The notes under the pieces: generated by a model
The model's database searches: none
What the model was told of the DNA's origin: nothing
What the model saw: the letters and a program-made list of their open reading frames with translations, nothing else
Shown: positions 59,037 to 64,000 of the stretch, piece after piece
Position numbering within the stretch: position 1 is the stretch's first letter
Layout: each line of letters opens with the position of its first letter
Source: Adhaeribacter_A terreus
GTDB lineage: Bacteria; Bacteroidota; Bacteroidia; Cytophagales; Hymenobacteraceae
Assembly: GCF_042657365.1 (NCBI RefSeq)
Contig: NZ_JBHSKT010000012.1
Coordinates: 22,793-86,792 of the forward strand
Length of the DNA stretch: 64,000 nt
Direction of reading: 5' to 3'
Translations under genes and position numbers: made by a program

Positions 59037-60524
59037 ATGGACTTAACCGAACCAAAGATTCCCGAAACTCCCGCCAGCAACAAACACCCGAAACAGCTTT
59101 ACATGCTTTTCTTCGCCGAAATGTGGGAACGTTTCTCGTTCTACGGCATGAAAGCGCTGTTGCTGGCCTATATGGTAACCGAACTGAAATTCGATGAACC
59201 GAAAGGTTATGCCATTTTAGGTTCTTATGCGGCGTTGGTTTATACCATGCCCATGTTCGGAGGCGCCATGTCCGATAAGTTTCTGGGCGGCCGGAAGGCG
59301 GTGATGTTTGGCGGCATTCTGATGGTGATCGGGCATCTGGTTTTGGCTATACCGGAAGACTGGAGTTTCTTTTACGGTATGGCGTTTATTATCTGCGGCA
59401 ACGGCTTTTTCAAACCTAATATTTCCAGCCTGGTAGGTACGCTTTACGCCGACAACGACCCGCGCAAAGACAGCGCTTTTTCCATTTTTTACATGGGTAT
59501 AAACATTGGCGCGGCGCTGGGTGGTTTGCTTTGTGGTTATGTGGGGCAACAGATCAACTGGCATTACGGTTTCGGGCTGGCAGCTATTTTTATGATCGTG
59601 GGTCTGGTAGTTTTCTGGATGGGTAAGAAAACATTGCCGGGCGGCCTCCCTCCTGATCCGGCCGCTTTAAAACGCTCCCTATTTGCCGGCCTGAGCCAGG
59701 AAGTTATTATCTACGGCGCCACGCTGCTGCTTATTCCGGTAATTGTGGGCTTGTTCCACCGCTACGAACTCATGGATTTCATCATGTTTGGCCTGGGCGC
59801 AGTTTCGTTGGGTTATATTCTGTACACCGCTTTTCAGCTGGAAAAAGTTGCGCGGTTCAAGTTGTTTGCGGCTTTGGTCATGATCGTTTTCTCTACGCTT
59901 TTCTGGGCTTTTTACGAACAGAATGCCGGCTCGCTCAACCTCTTTGCCATGCGCAATGTAGATATGCACGTTTTCGGCACCAAGCTACCAGCTTTGGCGG
60001 TGAATAATTTTCTGCCGCCGGCTTGGGTAATTGTGCTTAGTTTCTTTTTTGCCTGGCTCTGGCCGGCCTTGAACCGCAAAAACCTGGAACCGGGCACACC
60101 ACTTAAATTCGGGATATCGTTCTTGTTTCTGGGTGCGGGTTTTTACGTGTTTTACTGGGGCTGTCAGACCACCGAAACCGGCCTTATTTCATTACTTACC
60201 TTCGTGCTGGGTTACTTCTTCATTATCTGCGGGGAAATGTGCATTTCGCCGATTGGCCTGAGCATGATAACCAAACTAAGCCCGGCTAAAATTGTGGCCA
60301 TGATGATGGGGATCTGGTTTTTTGCCAGCGCCATCGGCGAGTTCCTGGCTGCTAAAATTGGCGCCCGCATGAGCGTTCCGGAAAACGTGGTAAACAACCC
60401 AATCCAATCGCTGCCTTACTACGCCGATATCCTGAGCCAGATCGGGTTGTATTCTTTTGGTATTGGCGTGCTGCTGATTTTATGCGTTCCGCTGATCAAA
60501 AGGTGGATGGGGGATGTAAGGTAA
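59037..60524 (+). CDS. POT/PTR2 family proton-coupled oligopeptide transporter
   Basis: Imports di- and tripeptides with protons across the inner membrane. Near the N-terminus EMWERFSFYGMKALL is the POT signature ExxERFxxY (about 29). GGAMSDKFLGGRKAVMFGG and FFKPNISSLVGTLY (about 110-125) are the other family motifs. About twelve to fourteen helices; the length of 495 is typical. ATG 59037 is the first start before the signature. TAA is followed directly by a GTTTTT repeat arm. Confidence 0.95.
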   Translation: MDLTEPKIPETPASNKHPKQLYMLFFAEMWERFSFYGMKALLLAYMVTELKFDEPKGYAILGSYAALVYTMPMFGGAMSDKFLGGRKAVMFGGILMVIGHLVLAIPEDWSFFYGMAFIICGNGFFKPNISSLVGTLYADNDPRKDSAFSIFYMGINIGAALGGLLCGYVGQQINWHYGFGLAAIFMIVGLVVFWMGKKTLPGGLPPDPAALKRSLFAGLSQEVIIYGATLLLIPVIVGLFHRYELMDFIMFGLGAVSLGYILYTAFQLEKVARFKLFAALVMIVFSTLFWAFYEQNAGSLNLFAMRNVDMHVFGTKLPALAVNNFLPPAWVIVLSFFFAWLWPALNRKNLEPGTPLKFGISFLFLGAGFYVFYWGCQTTETGLISLLTFVLGYFFIICGEMCISPIGLSMITKLSPAKIVAMMMGIWFFASAIGEFLAAKIGARMSVPENVVNNPIQSLPYYADILSQIGLYSFGIGVLLILCVPLIKRWMGDVR

Positions 60525-60550
60525 GTTTTTAAGCAAAAAAGAATAGCGTT
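60524..60550. repeat. GSTASCG element copy abutting the POT stop
   Basis: TAA then GTTTTTAAGC, AAAAAAGAATAGCGTT. Confidence 0.85.
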
Positions 60551-60595
60551 CAATAAAGCGCTACTTAGTTTAGACTTAGAAAATAAGACCTTTTG

Positions 60596-61369
60596 ATGGA
60601 ATTAAAATTAAATAGATCTCTTATTACAAGTTATACTAGCAGTTCACAAATTGCTCGTGTTTTAACTGAGGACTGGGTCAAAAACAACAGTTATTGTCCT
60701 TCCTGTGGAAATTACAATTTAATATCCTTTGCCAACAATAACCCTGTAGGAGACTTCCTTTGCAATAACTGCGAATCTGAATTTGAGTTAAAAAGCAAAA
60801 AGGATTCATTCAGTTTGAAAATTGTAGATGGTGCTTACTCAACTATGATCCAAAGAATAAATTCGGATAATAATCCGCATTTCTTTTTATTAAACTATTC
60901 ATTAAAAAGCCTAGAGGTTAGAAATTTCTTGGTTATCCCTAAACATTACTTTGTTGACAACATTATTGAAAAAAGGAATCCATTAAAAGAAACAGCTAAA
61001 AGAGCAGGCTGGATTGGATGCAATATCTTATTACAAGAAATTCCTGAAACAGGGAAAATATTTTTAATAAAAAATGGGCAAGAAGAGAATCGTAATCATG
61101 TCCTTGAAAAGTGGAAGAAAACTGAATTTTTGAGAAATCAAACTCAAAAAAGTAGAGGGTGGACTTTAGAGGTTTTAAAACTGATTGAGAAGATTAGCAA
61201 TAATGAATTTGATCTTAATCATGTTTATAAATTCGAAGGCACATTGAAACTCAAGTTTCCAAACAACAACTTTATTAAAGATAAAATAAGGCAGCAATTA
61301 CAAGTTCTTAGGGATAAAGGCTTAATTGAATTTAAAGGAAATGGAAATTACAAAAAAATTGAATTATAA
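60596..61369 (+). CDS. DpnI-family methyl-directed type IIM restriction endonuclease
   Basis: A DpnI homologue over its full 257 residues; DpnI cuts GATC only when the adenine is methylated. From ATG 60596 the catalytic PD-(D/E)xK triad falls at D53, E64 and K66 (VGDFLCNNC; FELKSKK), the same positions as I recall in DpnI. The zinc site is C34, C37, C56 and C59, and RAGWIGCNI follows near 130. The C-terminal winged helix (about 180-257) holds KIRQQLQVLRDKGLIEFKG. It is markedly AT-rich compared with the flanks, and no DNA methyltransferase or dpnD partner is adjacent. Horizontal acquisition is likely. A TTG one codon earlier is not needed. Confidence 0.95.
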   Translation: MELKLNRSLITSYTSSSQIARVLTEDWVKNNSYCPSCGNYNLISFANNNPVGDFLCNNCESEFELKSKKDSFSLKIVDGAYSTMIQRINSDNNPHFFLLNYSLKSLEVRNFLVIPKHYFVDNIIEKRNPLKETAKRAGWIGCNILLQEIPETGKIFLIKNGQEENRNHVLEKWKKTEFLRNQTQKSRGWTLEVLKLIEKISNNEFDLNHVYKFEGTLKLKFPNNNFIKDKIRQQLQVLRDKGLIEFKGNGNYKKIEL

Positions 61370-61378
61370 GTCATGGAT

Positions 61379-61416
61379 AAAGAAAACGCCTCTGAAAATT
61401 CAGAGGCGTTTTCTTT
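61379..61416. terminator. Bidirectional terminator after the DpnI homologue
   Basis: A perfect 17-bp stem with a 4-nt loop; the arms begin AAAGAAAACGCC and end GGCGTTTTCTTT. It lies 9 nt past the stop. Confidence 0.92.
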
Positions 61417-61434
61417 ATCTATCAAATTCAAAAC

Positions 61435-62043
61435 TTACTTCCGGGTAGTGCGGATACGAAAATGGAACGTTCCGGAAACGGTTTTCTGAAGGTTTGGGTC
61501 GTTTACTTCGGCGGTTTGCATCTGGTACTTGGCTTTCACTTTAAAGAAGGCTTCGGTAGCGTTGTGGCCGTCGTATTTCACCGAAACAATTTCGTTGTAA
61601 GAATCCGCCGACAGCCCGTCTTTGCTGATCAGGCGCTGGCTGCTGCCTTCGGTTACCGGCAATTTTAAAGCCAACTGGAATGGCCCATCGTAATTCCCAA
61701 CCCGCTTAATGCTGTACTGTTTCAGGTTGGTCGGCTTTACAATCTGCGAACTATCCTTCGGGTAAGAAAAGTAAAATGTAGAAAGCGTAGAAGCGGAAGT
61801 TGCCGAAACAATATAAGTTGCTGAATCGAGGTCAATTGCCGGCAGATCCAGGCGTTCGCAGTCGATGTTGCGTTCCCAGTCCGGGGTTTTAAAATTGAAA
61901 TGCAGGCTTTCGGTTATGCCCGGCGTAGGGTTATCGTCTTTTTTATCCTCATAAACGCAGGAATGTAATGAGAAAGCAAAAAGCAGGCTCAAAGCACCAA
62001 TAGTTGCCTTTCTGATAAAGCACTTAAAAGTAGGACCGGTCAT
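61435..62043 (-). CDS. Hypothetical lipoprotein
   Basis: Lipobox SLHSC (Cys about 29) after GALSLLFAFS, then an acidic spacer (VYEDKKDDN). The body is beta-rich (HFNFKTPDWERNIDCERLDLPAI, YIVSATSASTLSTFYFSYPKDSSQI, YDGPFQLALKLPV, FKVKAKYQM) with no recognised domain. Envelope, unknown role. A TACATTTG promoter box lies 32 nt upstream. Confidence 0.7.
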   Translation of the reverse strand: MTGPTFKCFIRKATIGALSLLFAFSLHSCVYEDKKDDNPTPGITESLHFNFKTPDWERNIDCERLDLPAIDLDSATYIVSATSASTLSTFYFSYPKDSSQIVKPTNLKQYSIKRVGNYDGPFQLALKLPVTEGSSQRLISKDGLSADSYNEIVSVKYDGHNATEAFFKVKAKYQMQTAEVNDPNLQKTVSGTFHFRIRTTRK

Positions 62044-62074
62044 AGCGAAGGAATTTCAGGCTTATAGATTTACA

Positions 62075-62082
62075 CAAATGTA
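62075..62082 (-). promoter_or_regulatory. -7 promoter box for the 61435 lipoprotein
   Basis: On the minus strand TACATTTG, with TTGG about 19-20 nt upstream. Confidence 0.6.
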
Positions 62083-62219
62083 ACCACAAGCCGACAAAGC
62101 TTCCAATACCTACTTTTATGGATTTCTTTATTTATTTACCAATTCCTACTCCCGAAACTTCCTGAAAGGCAGTGAATCCGCTTTCTTACAAAGAAGCAAA
62201 TCAGCTTTTTAAAACCAAA

Positions 62220-62999
62220 CTACCCAAAACTAAGTTTTCCTGGTGGCCGGTCGAGCGCATGAATCTGTCCTTTATACTTAGCCGGAAGCAGCAACGCTTT
62301 CAGGATCCAGTCGAGGTTTAGTTTGCGGGTGATGCGGTAGATTGGCACCGCCGGCAGCAAGACCGAAACTTTGCCAATATCCAGGAGTTTGCGCACGCGC
62401 TTGGGAATGACCAGCAATTGCGCTTGCAGCAAAATATTGTACCGGATATTGCCCAGATGCTTTTTGTATTGCTGAAAAAGATCAGCCGTATACCGGCTGC
62501 TTTTCAGGTTCTGGCGCAAATGCTCGGCCCGCATAGCCTGCCATTGCGGAAACGTTTGCGGCAGGCCCTGCAAGCCCATGCGCAAACCTACACGGTTAAA
62601 TACGTCAAAAACTTCTTCTTTTTCGGTTGGTGTAAGGCGGCGGTCCAGCAATTCAAAACTCCGGATAGAATAATCGATCAGCATGAAAAGTACATCGCGG
62701 TAAGCCCAGTCCGGAATTTTTTCGCCGCGTTTGTGCTCCACCCCGGCATGAATCTTCGCCATTGTATCGATCGCTTTTTCGGCCGCCTGCTTCTCAGAAA
62801 AAACAATTACGCGCGCATATTCTACCGTAGAAAAAAGCCGGCCTAACGGATCCTGGGGCAACTTGCCGGTAAAATAAAGCCAATCAACGGCCTTATTCAG
62901 AGCGAATTCGGCTGCCGCGCCGGCAAAAATGAACAAAATAATATCGGAGGTACCCCAGATCTGCCGCACCACCGAATCCTCCTTTACAAAATATTCCAT
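62220..62999 (-). CDS. Oxygenase MpaB / rubber oxygenase catalytic-domain family protein (DUF2236)
   Basis: The opening DSVVRQIWGTSDIILFIFAGAAAEFALNKAVDWLYFTGKL, PLGRLFSTVEYARVIVF, IHAGVEHKRGEKIPDWAYRDVLFMLIDYSIRSFELLDRRLT is the DUF2236/MpaB pattern, which uses haem to cleave C=C bonds in Latex clearing protein and related enzymes. The length of 259 is usual. The start codon lies in a half repeat core (AAACGGTATGG). The haem ligand cannot be assigned by eye. Substrate unknown. Confidence 0.88.
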   Translation of the reverse strand: MEYFVKEDSVVRQIWGTSDIILFIFAGAAAEFALNKAVDWLYFTGKLPQDPLGRLFSTVEYARVIVFSEKQAAEKAIDTMAKIHAGVEHKRGEKIPDWAYRDVLFMLIDYSIRSFELLDRRLTPTEKEEVFDVFNRVGLRMGLQGLPQTFPQWQAMRAEHLRQNLKSSRYTADLFQQYKKHLGNIRYNILLQAQLLVIPKRVRKLLDIGKVSVLLPAVPIYRITRKLNLDWILKALLLPAKYKGQIHALDRPPGKLSFG

Positions 63000-63248
63000 A
63001 CCGTTTATATAATCAGACTTGAGTAAACAAAAAAAAACTAAAGAAATAACCTTGAAAAACCGGTTTTAGTTTGCGCAACAAATTCAATACCACGTTGCGC
63101 AAACTCTTTATAACGTACAAAATAAAAGCGCCAATGAACCATAAACAAAGACCGCCTGAAGTAAAACGTGCAAAATTCCACAACCGGTATAAAAAGAAAT
63201 GCGCAGCCTTTGCGTTTCAAGGTTTGTTTCGGCAATTTCAATATTGAG

Positions 63249-63281
63249 GAGTTTTCAGGCCTAAAACGGTAGCGTTTTTAC
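63249..63281. repeat. GSTASCG element copy fused to a terminator
   Basis: AGTTTTCAGGCCT, core AAAACGGTAGCGTTTTT, then the A-run that is the T-tract of the next terminator on the minus strand. Confidence 0.9.
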
Positions 63282-63282
63282 A

Positions 63283-63316
63283 TAAAAAAAAACGGCTTCC
63301 TGTTTGGGGAAGCCGC
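63283..63316 (-). terminator. Terminator of the 63347 gene
   Basis: GGCTTCC, 7-nt loop, GGAAGCC, then TTTTTTTTT on the minus strand. Confidence 0.88.
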
Positions 63317-63346
63317 CGTGAGAGCAAGTATGTGAGACTGTATTTT

Positions 63347-63685
63347 CTATTTGCGCGCCAGGTTTTCCGGTGCTTTTACGGCCTGCAGCATAAGCGTATA
63401 AGCCTGTTGCTGAGCCGGGTTCAGGAGCGCCCAAAGGCGGCGGTTATATTGCACTTCTATATCCAGCTGAATACCGGCTTTCTGAGCGGCATCGGCAACG
63501 TTTAGCAAAGCTTTATCCATTGCCTGAAACTTCTGCTGCTCCAGATTTTTAACCTGAATAAACTGACCTTCATTCAATTGCAGATCAACGGCAAGCTGAC
63601 GCGTTAACTCCAGCGCGCGGTTATCGGTGGCTTGTGCGAAATTGGCAAATAAGCCCAGGGCGAAGATTAAGGTGATCTTTTTCAT
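63347..63685 (-). CDS. Small periplasmic Spy/CpxP-like protein (uncertain)
   Basis: From ATG 63685 the protein has a signal peptide (MKKITLIFALGLFANFAQA) and about 93 mature residues, almost all helical (LTRQLAVDLQLNEGQFIQVKNLEQQKF, YNRRLWALLNPAQQQAYTLMLQAV). The pattern LNxxQxxxV ... LNPxQxxxY is that of Spy/CpxP-type or related periplasmic chaperones, without the LTxxQ motifs of classic members, so the call is tentative. An ATG 25 codons upstream would hide the signal peptide and is rejected. Confidence 0.65.
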   Translation of the reverse strand: MKKITLIFALGLFANFAQATDNRALELTRQLAVDLQLNEGQFIQVKNLEQQKFQAMDKALLNVADAAQKAGIQLDIEVQYNRRLWALLNPAQQQAYTLMLQAVKAPENLARK

Positions 63686-63893
63686 GATAATACGATTTGC
63701 GGTTTTAAAATTAAGCGTGATTTTATTTGCTGAACCTGCTCCTAAGTGTCTCAGATTCAATACAAAGTTCGGTGTTAATTTACCGCCCGGCGGAATAATT
63801 CGATGAAACGCGCTTTTTGGAAGTTAAAACCAGTCATCAGTCCGACGAAGCTTGCTTTACCTGTTAAATTCTAAGAAACTGTTTTAAAAGCCA

Positions 63894-64000
63894 TTAGCAA
63901 CGTTTAAGCATTACTGAGATCATTGCTATATATACCATCGATTGGCTGTTCATTCTGTTCTTCTCATAATCTTTATTCAGACGCCTTGCATGCAGCATCC
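63894..64000 (-). CDS. IS5-family transposase, C-terminus only (runs off the right edge)
   Basis: Read on the minus strand from the right edge, the frame gives RRLNKDYEKN ... AMISVMLKRC and a stop at 63894-63896. RRLxKDYExxxxxSxxMIYIAMIxxMLxR is the C-terminal signature of IS5-family DDE transposases. The E of KDYE is the catalytic glutamate. The catalytic D residues lie outside the window. The adjacent sequence AAGAAACTGTTTTAAAAGCC at about 63872-63891 may be an IS terminal inverted repeat; that is a guess. Confidence 0.7.
   Translation of the reverse strand, partial: MLHARRLNKDYEKNRMNSQSMVYIAMISVMLKRC

Noticed and set aside
63038..63241. Minus-strand frame of 67 residues
   Set aside because: Low-complexity aromatic/basic composition, no promoter or family resemblance; left as unexplained intergenic DNA.
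2776..63281. GSTASCG element as a plain -33/-7 promoter
   Set aside because: Most copies lie just after stop codons, including between convergent genes, and real TAnnTTTG boxes are usually separate; only purM shows clear overlap.
1..64000. Riboswitches, rRNA genes, prophage or integrated conjugative elements
   Set aside because: Looked for and not seen; no integrase, capsid, conjugation or rRNA sequence recognised.

Overview
The window reads as chromosomal DNA of a Bacteroidota bacterium, most likely order Cytophagales, family Hymenobacteraceae (Adhaeribacter/Pontibacter/Hymenobacter-like). The grounds are: two secreted proteins with C-terminal type IX secretion (T9SS) sorting domains; a PorE-like OmpA lipoprotein; DUF4293, DUF4476, DUF5687 and CZB proteins; a nusB ... 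yajC-ybbR-coaE cluster; few visible Shine-Dalgarno sites; and repeated TAnnTTTG -7 promoter boxes. The genus is inference.

Layout. 1-8.4 kb: an edge-truncated ArsR-type regulator divergent from anmK, an amino-acid dehydrogenase, an MscS channel, a TerB-like Gly-rich protein and an AsmA-like protein. 8.5-12 kb: two identical tRNA-Val genes, a GNAT-fold protein and a GT39-like membrane protein. 11.9-17 kb (minus strand): nusB, ytxH-like, NAD isocitrate dehydrogenase, DUF1573, yajC, ybbR and coaE, a housekeeping run. 17-29 kb: leucine dehydrogenase, two ABC exporter half-transporters whose active-site motifs are complementary, a 57-residue orphan peptide gene, a CDF metal exporter, small regulators and a large T9SS cargo protein. 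29-46 kb: sulfur amino-acid PLP enzyme, truA, thiolase, DUF4293, second T9SS cargo, purM, PorE-like lipoprotein and a two-gene Hdr-like Fe-S membrane complex. 46-64 kb: duplicated tRNA-Phe, small PH-like membrane proteins, a DAC (DisA-N-like) sensor protein, MBL hydrolase, an ABC ATPase with a DUF5687 permease, a tandem-PAS histidine kinase with its response regulator, a POT transporter, a solitary DpnI homologue of low GC, an MpaB-type oxygenase, and the C-terminus of an IS5-family transposase at the right edge.

The most unusual signal is not a gene. A short, nearly palindromic element occurs about fifty times, in most intergenic gaps. Its core is AAAACGSTASCGTTTT (one half more variable), flanked 6-7 nt away by AGTTTTT on one side and AAAAACT on the other. 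About two thirds of complete genes have a copy within about 100 nt of the stop codon. In about a dozen genes the stop codon touches or lies inside the element, and its T/A arms repeatedly serve as the T-tract or stem base of an adjacent intrinsic terminator. The spacers differ between copies, so this is not one recent repeat spreading. It looks like a sequence kept under constraint at gene ends. I do not recognise it as a described family. Several other small palindromic or MITE-like families are also present. All counts were made by eye.
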